Below, one piece after another: positions 6,174 through 12,755 of a stretch of DNA of 53,192 nucleotides. The position numbers were made by a program, and so were the translations under genes. Numbering within the stretch: position 1 is the first letter of the stretch; every line of letters begins with the position of its first letter. A model generated the notes under the pieces. The model was given only the letters and a program-made list of their open reading frames with translations. It was not told the origin of the DNA and did not search any database. This DNA comes from UMGS172 sp045649545 (GTDB lineage Bacteria; Bacillota; Clostridia; Oscillospirales; Acutalibacteraceae): NCBI GenBank assembly GCA_045649545.1, contig JAZRQE010000024.1, forward strand, positions 1 to 53,192, written 5' to 3'.

Positions 6174-6998
6174 TTAAACTTCCGTCAGCGCATTCTTTAA
6201 TACGTCATACGCTGCATTGATTTTTTGCGCATATTTTGTATCTTCGGAAAAGCCCACATCGGGATGGAAAGTTTGCATAAGTCGATTTCTATATAATTTC
6301 AAGCTGCTTAAATTAACATCATCCAAATTATCAATCATAAACAAAGCCATTGCTTGTTGTAGATCGGAAAGATCGGTATTGACCACGCTATCGTCGTAGT
6401 CATAATATTCTTCTTTATCTTTTTCCAATGCTTCTTCCCAAGCAGAAGCAAAAGCCTCAATAAAGAAATCCATTCCTTTAGGATTATCATATCTTATAGT
6501 TGCTCCAAATAAAGCCTTGCGAGCTTTGGCTTTTGCACCAAATACTAATATCTCTTCGTGTTGGAAAACAGGATTTTTCATGGAGATTTCCATAATAATA
6601 TTACCTTTGACCTTACTTCCTACGATACCTTCCTTAAATTCTTCAGCTTTAAATACTAAGTCAAAATCTACAAGATTAGCAAAATTCAAAAATAAGGTGT
6701 TTTCATCAATGCCATAACCGATATAAAAGATTTGATTATCAGCATCAATGTGTATTCCATGAAATTTATGAGTTTCATGGAAAGCAGGTTTTAAGTATTG
6801 ATTTGAATAGTCGATATAATCTTTAAAATCTTTATAATCTTCAAGAGTGTATTCCTTCTTGAAGAAATTTTTTATATATGCAGGAACTTTTTTCATGCAT
6901 TTCGAACATAAATAATTTTTATCTTTTAATTTTGTTCGAAAAAACATATTGGTTTTTTCACTGCAATCGGCACAAAAAATTTCTTTCAACAAACTCAT
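6174..6998 (-). CDS. Zinc-ribbon protein with C-terminal J domain
   Basis: This 274-residue protein starts at ATG 6998 (SD GGAGGA, 7-nt spacing). The frame stays open another 52 codons upstream, but those overlap the leader RNA and its terminator and are not credible coding sequence. The N-terminus has a CxxC...CxxC ribbon (CADC...CSKC, residues 8-32) like DUF4428. A middle domain of about 150 residues is unassigned. The last 60 residues form a J domain with the HPD motif (LMQTFHPDVGF) and the helix AQKINAAYDVLKNAL, which would stimulate a DnaK ATPase. No signal peptide is present, so it is cytosolic. It is preceded by a structured leader and followed by the zinc-ribbon pseudogene. It may recruit Hsp70 to a client bound by the N-terminal part. 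Confidence 0.8.
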   Translation of the reverse strand: MSLLKEIFCADCSEKTNMFFRTKLKDKNYLCSKCMKKVPAYIKNFFKKEYTLEDYKDFKDYIDYSNQYLKPAFHETHKFHGIHIDADNQIFYIGYGIDENTLFLNFANLVDFDLVFKAEEFKEGIVGSKVKGNIIMEISMKNPVFQHEEILVFGAKAKARKALFGATIRYDNPKGMDFFIEAFASAWEEALEKDKEEYYDYDDSVVNTDLSDLQQAMALFMIDNLDDVNLSSLKLYRNRLMQTFHPDVGFSEDTKYAQKINAAYDVLKNALTEV

Positions 6999-7012
6999 AA
7001 TTTTTATCCTCC

Positions 7013-7046
7013 AAAAATAAAAAAGTGCGCAGCCGAAGCTACGCAC
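7013..7046 (-). terminator. Terminator with UUCG loop immediately before the J-domain SD
   Basis: GTGCGTAGC/GCTGCGCAC stem (7046-7038 with 7033-7025) closed by UUCG, followed by a T tract interrupted once by A. It ends one base before the SD of the J-domain gene, so expression requires read-through. Confidence 0.9.
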
Positions 7047-7180
7047 TGAAAAACACATAACTTCGTTTGCTGCTACACAAATTTTCGTCCTATAAAGGTA
7101 TGCGAAAAAGAAGCTATGTGTTTTTACCAAAAGATAAAAAAACATACCTTGCATAGGACGTTATTAAAATTTGTGTAGCA
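7013..7180 (-). ncRNA. Pseudoknotted leader RNA ending in a terminator, upstream of the J-domain gene
   Basis: Reading the minus strand: stem A pairs 7180-7166 with 7085-7071 (15 bp, perfect), stem B pairs 7159-7153 with 7093-7087 (7 bp), and stem C pairs 7148-7143 with 7102-7097 (6 bp). The apical loop contains AAAAACACATAGCTTC (7125-7110), which is complementary (one G-U) to GAAGTTATGTGTTTTT (7064-7049) 3' of the hairpin, forming a 16-bp pseudoknot. Directly after this is a 9-bp terminator with a UUCG loop (7046-7025) and a U tract, then the SD of the J-domain gene. GAAGTTA (7064-7058) can instead pair with TAGCTTC (7041-7035) in the terminator's 5' arm. The element therefore looks like a riboswitch or attenuator, or a discrete RNA with read-through. 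No known class was recognised. Confidence 0.8.
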
Positions 7181-7185
7181 ATGTC

Positions 7186-7214
7186 ATTATACCGCACACG
7201 GTATTGAATGTCAA
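7186..7214 (-). promoter_or_regulatory. Consensus sigma-A promoter of the leader RNA and J-domain gene
   Basis: TTGACA (7214-7209) and TATAAT (7191-7186), both exact consensus at 17 bp, place the start at about 7180, the first base of stem A. This agreement supports the proposed RNA boundary. Confidence 0.92.
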
Positions 7215-7246
7215 TATCTCTCAAAATTGCATACATTTTTCAATAA

Positions 7247-7283
7247 AAAAAGACCCCCTACCGTTTTTAAAAAACAATAAGGG
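7247..7283 (-). terminator. Inward-facing terminator inside the right end
   Basis: On the minus strand a 14-bp stem with wobbles (CCCTTATTGTTTTT with AAAAACGGTAGGGG, 7283-7255) is followed by seven T. It stands 25 bp inside the right TIR and faces transcription arriving from the sugar operon. It can replace the native terminator that the insertion split. Confidence 0.8.
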
Positions 7284-7308
7284 ATCCATATTTCTATAAT
7301 ATTAAACT

Positions 7309-7328
7309 TTAACTTAATGACATTGGGG
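7309..7328 (-). repeat. Right terminal inverted repeat
   Basis: Exact reverse complement of 857-876; the outer end is GGGG|CAAA. Confidence 0.9.
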
Positions 7329-7332
7329 CAAA
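7329..7332. repeat. Target site duplication CAAA, right copy
   Basis: Direct repeat of 853-856, adjoining the right TIR. Confidence 0.85.
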
Positions 7333-7343
7333 CCCGTGGCTTT
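7333..7343 (-). terminator. Proximal half of the interrupted operon terminator
   Basis: CCCGTGGCTTT lies 11 bp past the stop of the last operon gene and pairs perfectly with 842-852. It is the 5' arm, in the transcript, of the native terminator. Confidence 0.85.
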
Positions 7344-7354
7344 AACTTTAATAA

Positions 7355-8749
7355 TTATTCGTCTACACCGTCAAAGTGGAGATTCGGAACATACTTACAG
7401 AACTCCTTAATTTCCTCATTGAAGCCGCCTTCAATTTCGGAAACGTGGTGAATGTAAGGACCTTCAACAAGCTTTCTCTCCCACTTCGGCAAGTTCGGGA
7501 ATTTAGCCCAGAGATAAGTACCGAAGGTGTAAGGACCGTTATCACCGTCACACTCGCCGGTGATAATAGAATATTTGCCATGGTCTTGGTCAATTCGAGC
7601 AACTGTGTAGTGACCCTCTTTAACCTGCATCCAAGTACGCATATTCTTACTTTCAACTGTGCAGCCCTTGCGTGCCAAAGACGGAGCAAAAGGTCCGCAG
7701 TGCCACAAAAGCTCAATATTTCTGTCGCTCGGATGTCTTGTTGTGAACTCACCCAAGAACGGAACAGATTTACCGAACGAAAGGCTCTTTAAAAGAACCT
7801 GAGTCATTGCGGCGTGCATATCGCTTTCGCAGGAAATGATGTAACCCATATCTGCCAAAATGCCGTATACGGTACAGGGCATTGCACCGACGAGCAACTG
7901 CATAGCAGTCCAGCACTCTGCCGAAATAGCATCGAGCTTATACTCCTCGAACAATTCCTTATACATAATTACGAATGCCCACATTTTTTCAATGTTAGCC
8001 TCAGTATCAGCATCGCAAAGATAAAGTTCACGAATCTTTTGAGCACCTGCTTTAAGCTCATCCTGACGCTCATTGAGAATTTTATCAAACTTATCCTTAA
8101 TTACAGCCAAGTTAATAGGAGTTACGTGAATATCAAACTCCTCCATCAATTCGCCTTCGTTAAAGATAACCGAGTTGAACGGCTTCGGACGAAGACCAAC
8201 CTGACCGATACGGCAACCGATAAAGTTTTTGACAGCACAAGCAACTCTTGCAAAGCGGTCAAAATCTCTCTTTAACATCGGGTCATCAACCGGACAGTTT
8301 TCAACATAGGTGAACGGAACGTTCATACGGGTGAGCATACGGCTCATTGCGAAAATACCGCACTGAGAGTCGGTCATACGGCCGCCATCCTCATAGAAGG
8401 TATCATCCTGAGGACCCCAAAGAAGTACGGGTTTACCGTAAAGCTTACCTAAAGCACCGGCTGCCTCCTCATTACCAAAGTTAGCGTTAATGAGGAAAAT
8501 AGCGTCAACACCGTTTGCTCTGAAGTGGTCTGCGACCTTCTGAACATCGTCTAAAGACCAAAGAACTTCAACGTCGATAACACCCTTAAGGTCAACAAAC
8601 TCAATGTTTTCGGTAGCAAAATTTTTCTCAATATAATCTACCATTCTACGACCGCGTTCCTCAGCAAATTCCCAGTTGAACATACCGGGACGGGGTGTGC
8701 AGTCACGTCTTAAAGGAACAAGTCCGATTTTAACTTTAAAATCTAACAT
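7355..8749 (-). CDS. L-fucose/L-arabinose isomerase-like protein
   Basis: This 464-residue protein resembles the fucose/arabinose isomerase superfamily: N-terminal VGLVPLRRDCTPRPG, a Rossmann-like segment (NGVDAIFLINANFGNE), and a C-terminal region with acidic and His residues in the right order (AISAECWTAMQ; SCESDMHAAMTQ; TRHPSDRNIELLWHCGP). These would bind Mn2+ and interconvert aldose and ketose forms, so the likely product is a ketose for the PfkB kinase encoded 4 bp upstream. It is the last gene of the operon. The exact sugar cannot be read from the sequence; L-fucose itself is not assured. Confidence 0.75.
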   Translation of the reverse strand: MLDFKVKIGLVPLRRDCTPRPGMFNWEFAEERGRRMVDYIEKNFATENIEFVDLKGVIDVEVLWSLDDVQKVADHFRANGVDAIFLINANFGNEEAAGALGKLYGKPVLLWGPQDDTFYEDGGRMTDSQCGIFAMSRMLTRMNVPFTYVENCPVDDPMLKRDFDRFARVACAVKNFIGCRIGQVGLRPKPFNSVIFNEGELMEEFDIHVTPINLAVIKDKFDKILNERQDELKAGAQKIRELYLCDADTEANIEKMWAFVIMYKELFEEYKLDAISAECWTAMQLLVGAMPCTVYGILADMGYIISCESDMHAAMTQVLLKSLSFGKSVPFLGEFTTRHPSDRNIELLWHCGPFAPSLARKGCTVESKNMRTWMQVKEGHYTVARIDQDHGKYSIITGECDGDNGPYTFGTYLWAKFPNLPKWERKLVEGPYIHHVSEIEGGFNEEIKEFCKYVPNLHFDGVDE

Positions 8750-8753
8750 AACA

Positions 8754-9749
8754 TTATCCTTTCAGACCGTGCTTATATTTTGCTACACGGTCATTAATTT
8801 TATCATAATCGATAACGCCGGTTTCTAAATATTTGGTCAAGGTTTCAAGGTCAGGAATACCTGCACGTCCGCCAAGCTGTGTGCATTTAATTGAAGAAAC
8901 GCCGGTTGCAAACTTTGCAGCCTCAACAACGTCCATTCCCTTTAAGAAAGCCACATCAAAAGCACCGTGGAAAACGTCACCCGCACCGGTAGTATCTACA
9001 ACCGGAACGTCCATAGCAGGTACGCTGAAGGTCTTATCCTCGTAAACGCCCTTACTTCCGTCAGGACCGAAGGTGAAGATTACGATTTTTGGACCCTTAG
9101 TCTGCAAGTAACGCATAACCTCAAACTTCTCGTCATCGGTCATTTCTTTTGAAGGCTTTTTGCCGAGTTCAGCACACAAACCGTCAAAGAAATATTCAGA
9201 ACCAATAAGAATATCATAAATATCATAATGGTCATAAATATACGGCTGATAGTATGCGGCGTCAACACTGACAAGACCGCCTGCCTCATGAATCATATCG
9301 GCAGCCTTACGGATAGCCTCGTTAACAGCACCAACGTGCATCATTCTTGCCGACTGGATAAATTCCTTATCCAAATCCGAAATCTGCACTTCCCTGCACT
9401 CACCCGGACGGCTAATCAAAGATTTACTCTTTGTGCTACGCTCGGTAATGCACATACAGAAGTTACTACGTTTACCCTCATCAACGATTAAGTGAGAGGT
9501 ATCAACATGGTTAAACTCAAAATCGGCTTTGATAAGATTACCAAAAACGTCATCACCGATAACACCCAAGAATGATGTTTTCACTCCAAGGTTACCTGCG
9601 GCACAAAGTGCAGTAGCAACCCAGCCGCCACCCTGGAAAGAGCAGTCATACATTCTGCTGCTGACAACATCACGCGGTAATGCTTCAAGCTCAACTACCA
9701 AGTCCTGACCAGGATTGGCAATACCGATTAAATCATATTTTTTCTCCAT
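8754..9749 (-). CDS. PfkB-family carbohydrate kinase
   Basis: This 331-residue ribokinase-family kinase has an N-terminal glycine-rich substrate region (SFQGGGWVATALCAAGNLG) and the C-terminal anion-hole motif DTTGAGDVFHGAFDVAF (about residues 244-260), whose Asp is the catalytic base. It transfers phosphate from ATP to a sugar or sugar-acid hydroxyl, in the cytosol. It sits 4 bp upstream of the isomerase-like gene. A 238-bp hairpin-rich interval separates it from the aldehyde dehydrogenase gene. With the class II aldolase at the head of the operon it could form an isomerase-kinase-aldolase route. A 2-keto-3-deoxy acid kinase is an alternative. Confidence 0.85.
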   Translation of the reverse strand: MEKKYDLIGIANPGQDLVVELEALPRDVVSSRMYDCSFQGGGWVATALCAAGNLGVKTSFLGVIGDDVFGNLIKADFEFNHVDTSHLIVDEGKRSNFCMCITERSTKSKSLISRPGECREVQISDLDKEFIQSARMMHVGAVNEAIRKAADMIHEAGGLVSVDAAYYQPYIYDHYDIYDILIGSEYFFDGLCAELGKKPSKEMTDDEKFEVMRYLQTKGPKIVIFTFGPDGSKGVYEDKTFSVPAMDVPVVDTTGAGDVFHGAFDVAFLKGMDVVEAAKFATGVSSIKCTQLGGRAGIPDLETLTKYLETGVIDYDKINDRVAKYKHGLKG

Positions 9750-9792
9750 AATATCTCCTTAAATAAGAGGATTATATCCTATAATGGTCGTT

Positions 9793-9976
9793 GAACGTGG
9801 AAATGACACTTTCAAGGTCATTTCCACACCAAATCTTTGATTTGTTAACAAATTTTCAAAGAAAATTTGACAACGGCCATTGCAATGATATAGAAAAGCA
9901 ATCGAATTTTACGAAATTTGATTGCTTGAAAGCCGATTTATCGGCTTTTGTGGAAACGTTTTGCGTTTCCACGTTC
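9793..9976. repeat. Multi-hairpin intergenic repeat between kinase and dehydrogenase genes
   Basis: The outer arms GAACGTGGAAA (9793-9803) and TTTCCACGTTC (9966-9976) are inverted repeats. Inside lie further perfect hairpins: GTGGAAATGAC/GTCATTTCCAC (9798-9808, 9817-9827), CAAATTTTC/GAAAATTTG, an AAGCAATC...GATTGCTT stem, AAAGCCGA/TCGGCTTT and GTGGAAACG/CGTTTCCAC. No ORF is present. It is probably a MITE-like or REP-like element transcribed within the operon, where it may affect mRNA stability between cistrons. Confidence 0.75.
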
Positions 9977-9987
9977 TACAATCATTA

Positions 9988-11409
9988 TTACGGATTAATT
10001 GAAATGAGTTTCAAATCGTAATATTCCTCTAACGACCACTTGGACTTATCGCAACCGATACCCGACTGCTTATGTCCTGCGTGAGGAGTAAATTCACTAC
10101 CTGCTGCACCGTTAACAAAAATTTCACCGGCATCAACATAAGTGAGGAATTTGCTCATTTCCTGAGAATTGTGACCAAAGAAATATGCAGACAAGCCGAA
10201 AATAGTATTGTTGGACTTCTCAATTGCTTCATCCAAGGTTTTGAACGACTGCAAAGGAATAATAGGTCCAAAAATCTCTTCGGTCGATACACGCATATCG
10301 TCGGTAACATCAACCAAAAGTGCAGGAGTAATAAAGCTGCCCTTCTTGAACTCTTCAGGTACAGTACCGCCCATAACAAGCTTAGCACCGCTCTTAACAG
10401 CATCATCAATAAGGTCAAGCATTCTATCTCTTGCTTCCATATTGATAACAGGACCCATTACATAGCCCTCGTCCTTGCCGTAGCCAAGCTTAACCTTTGA
10501 AAGCTCTGCTGCAACCTTTTCGCACATTACTTCGTAAATGCTCTCATGAATATAAATTCTGTTATAGTTTACACAGGTCTGACCTGCAAAACCAACCTTC
10601 TTGAACACGATATTGGCTGCAGTTGCATCCAAATCAGCATCCGGCATAACAACAACCGGTGCATTACCGCCAAGTTCAAGAGAATAACGCTTCATTGAGG
10701 TGGCACCCTGCTGTAAAATCTTAAGACCGGTTTCATAAGAGCCGATGCAAGAAATCATACGGGGAATATCACTCTTATTAAGAGTTGCGGCAACCTCACT
10801 TGAAGGACCGGCAAGAATGTTCAAAATACCTTCAGGTAATCCAACCTTTTCAGCGATAACGCCGAGGTAAAGGGTTGCAAGCGGAGTTTCACTCGAAGGC
10901 TTAATAATGCAGGTACAACCTGAAGCCAAAGCCGGAGCCAACTTAATACTTGCGTTACCCAAAGGATAGTTCCATGCCAAATGACCTACAGTTACACCGA
11001 TAGGCTCACGAACAACGACATGATAAACTTCAGCGGCAGGAGTCGGCAAAATAGCACCGTCAATTCTCTTTGCCTCTTCAGGATAGTATTGAAGGCTGGT
11101 GAGCAACCAGTTAACGTCACCGCAAGCGGCATCGTAAGGTCTGCCCGATTCCTTCATAATTAAATCTACTAAAGTGTCAAATTCTTCAACACAAGCAGCT
11201 CTGAATTTTGCAATCCACTCGCAACGCTTACCAACCGGTACTTTAGACCAGATTTTGAAAGCCTTTGCGGCAGCTTGTAATGCTTCTTCGGTCTGTTCGG
11301 CATTAGCACAGCCAACGGTATCGATAACCTCGCTTGTAGCGGGGTCGATAACTTCCATAACTCTGCCTTTACCGTCAACTAACTTACCGTTAATATACTG
11401 TTTAAACAT
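9988..11409 (-). CDS. NAD(P)-dependent aldehyde dehydrogenase
   Basis: This 473-residue member of the ALDH superfamily oxidises an aldehyde to a carboxylate. Visible are the Glu motif LELGGNAPVVV (about residue 245), the catalytic Cys in VGFAGQTCVNYNRI (about 280), the cofactor segment IIKPSSETPL and the C-terminal EEIFGPIIPL. The sequence resembles succinate-semialdehyde or lactaldehyde/glycolaldehyde dehydrogenases, but the substrate is not defined. In this operon it would oxidise the aldehyde released by an aldolase, for example glyceraldehyde to glycerate, feeding the glycerate kinase. It is separated by about 25 bp from the enolase-like gene. Confidence 0.9.
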   Translation of the reverse strand: MFKQYINGKLVDGKGRVMEVIDPATSEVIDTVGCANAEQTEEALQAAAKAFKIWSKVPVGKRCEWIAKFRAACVEEFDTLVDLIMKESGRPYDAACGDVNWLLTSLQYYPEEAKRIDGAILPTPAAEVYHVVVREPIGVTVGHLAWNYPLGNASIKLAPALASGCTCIIKPSSETPLATLYLGVIAEKVGLPEGILNILAGPSSEVAATLNKSDIPRMISCIGSYETGLKILQQGATSMKRYSLELGGNAPVVVMPDADLDATAANIVFKKVGFAGQTCVNYNRIYIHESIYEVMCEKVAAELSKVKLGYGKDEGYVMGPVINMEARDRMLDLIDDAVKSGAKLVMGGTVPEEFKKGSFITPALLVDVTDDMRVSTEEIFGPIIPLQSFKTLDEAIEKSNNTIFGLSAYFFGHNSQEMSKFLTYVDAGEIFVNGAAGSEFTPHAGHKQSGIGCDKSKWSLEEYYDLKLISINP

Positions 11410-11433
11410 AAAGGTTTATCCTCCGTTAAAATA

Positions 11434-12735
11434 TTAAATCTTACCGTCTGCTCTTTGCTGGTTCTTGAAGCCCTTAAGACCTCTTGCACCGATAAATTTA
11501 GCAGCAGCACCCAATTCTTCCTCGATTTCCAAGAAACGGTTACCACGGTCACCGATAGCACTTTCACGGATAGAGCCTGCATTGATACCAACTGCATAGT
11601 CAGCAATATCTGCACCCTCACCGCGGCTATCAGACGGCATTACGGAATAACCGAACTTGTAAGCATACTGAATCATCTCTAATGCTTCAGAAATGGTACC
11701 AATCTGGTTAACCTTAAGAAGAATAGAGTTAGCAGCACCCTTGGAAATACCGTGAGCAACACGCTTAGGATTAGTGGTAAACAAGTCGTCACCAACAATC
11801 TGAATACCGCATTCCTTGGTCAAAGCTGCAGTAGTATCGTAGTCGTCCTCATTGAACGGGTCTTCGATAATAACGAAAGGATAATCGTTAATAATCTGCA
11901 TATAGAAGTCGTAAAGTTCTTCTTTGGTCTTAGGAGTACTGTCGAAAAGACCGTAGTACTTGCCGTCTTCTTTATTGTGGTAAGTATCGGTAGCAACGTC
12001 CATCTGGAAACCGATTTTGCCTTCAAAACCTGCCTCATTGATGGTTTTGCACATATCTTCCCAAATTTCACGGTCACACTTGTACTGACCTTCCGGAACC
12101 AAAACAAAGTCTCTAATATTAGGGGTTCCGCCGAATTTTTTGCCCATTTTTTCAGCCCAACGGGTGTGAACTTCCCAGCAAGCATAAGATGCTTCGGAGA
12201 ACTTATCAAAACCGTAAGCCATAATAGACATAGTGGGTTTGCCGCCCGGAGTGGTAATACCACCGCCGTAACGCATATGACCGGCTACCATAGCACCACC
12301 CGGAACGGGCAAGTACATAGCACCTGCACCGCCGATATGACGGTAAAGCGGAATACCTAATGCCTTAGCACCTGCCTTTAAAGTTGCAGCCGAAACTGCG
12401 GCAACAGCGTTACCGCCCAAGTTTAACTTTGCATCGGGCATAATGTTAAGCATTGCATTATCAATTTCTGCCTGATTTGCGGCATCTAAACCGATAAGCT
12501 TGGGAGCAATAATATTGTGAATATTATCAACTGCTCTCTGAACACCGCGGCCACCGAACATTTTACCGCCGTCATAAGTAAAGTCTACCTCGTGAGTACC
12601 CATAGAGATACCTGCGGTACACATACCTCTGCCAACTGCACCGTTTTCGGTTGTAACAACAGCCTCTACACCCGGCTTACCGCGGTTGGTGTAAACCTGT
12701 CTTGCTGTGATTGATTTAATCAAAGTACCTGACAT
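11434..12735 (-). CDS. Enolase paralog with substituted catalytic residues
   Basis: This 433-residue protein is clearly homologous to enolase: the N-terminal RQVYTNRGKPGVE, the metal ligands in FQMDVATD, IIEDPF and VGDDLFTTN, and the general-base Lys in LKVNQIGT. Other hallmarks are changed. The SHRSGE loop reads PSDSRGEG (His to Asp). The Lys of the NAGQIKTG segment is Arg (NAGSIRES). The GDEGGFAP block with the second catalytic Glu is not recognisable. A normal 2-phosphoglycerate dehydratase is therefore doubtful. It is more likely a dehydratase or eliminase for another acid substrate, possibly a sugar acid or a phosphorylated one. The housekeeping enolase should be elsewhere in the genome. 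Confidence 0.85.
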   Translation of the reverse strand: MSGTLIKSITARQVYTNRGKPGVEAVVTTENGAVGRGMCTAGISMGTHEVDFTYDGGKMFGGRGVQRAVDNIHNIIAPKLIGLDAANQAEIDNAMLNIMPDAKLNLGGNAVAAVSAATLKAGAKALGIPLYRHIGGAGAMYLPVPGGAMVAGHMRYGGGITTPGGKPTMSIMAYGFDKFSEASYACWEVHTRWAEKMGKKFGGTPNIRDFVLVPEGQYKCDREIWEDMCKTINEAGFEGKIGFQMDVATDTYHNKEDGKYYGLFDSTPKTKEELYDFYMQIINDYPFVIIEDPFNEDDYDTTAALTKECGIQIVGDDLFTTNPKRVAHGISKGAANSILLKVNQIGTISEALEMIQYAYKFGYSVMPSDSRGEGADIADYAVGINAGSIRESAIGDRGNRFLEIEEELGAAAKFIGARGLKGFKNQQRADGKI

Positions 12736-12755
12736 GTTTCAATCTCCTTAAAAAT

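Larger units (their letters stand above)
857..7328. mobile_element. 6.5-kb cargo-carrying transposon with 20-bp TIRs
   Basis: The element is bounded by perfect 20-bp inverted repeats (CCCCAATGTCATTAAGTTAA at 857-876 and its reverse complement at 7309-7328) and a direct CAAA duplication. The empty site can be rebuilt as a perfect terminator hairpin. Inside are one IS4-type transposase gene, two short independent RNA units, an XRE/ImmA/PIN operon, a decayed zinc-ribbon gene and a J-domain gene with a structured leader. Terminators stand just inside each end. The simplest reading is an IS-derived transposon carrying passenger genes and mobilised by its IS4-like enzyme. That this enzyme acts on these ends is inferred: no second TIR copy borders the transposase gene. 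Part of TIR-L (ATTAAGTTAA) repeats at 929-938, possibly as a subterminal transposase site. Confidence 0.85.

Noticed and set aside
6999..7154. N-terminal extension of the J-domain protein to 7154
   Set aside because: It would translate through the leader hairpin, pseudoknot and terminator; the ATG at 6998 has a perfect SD.
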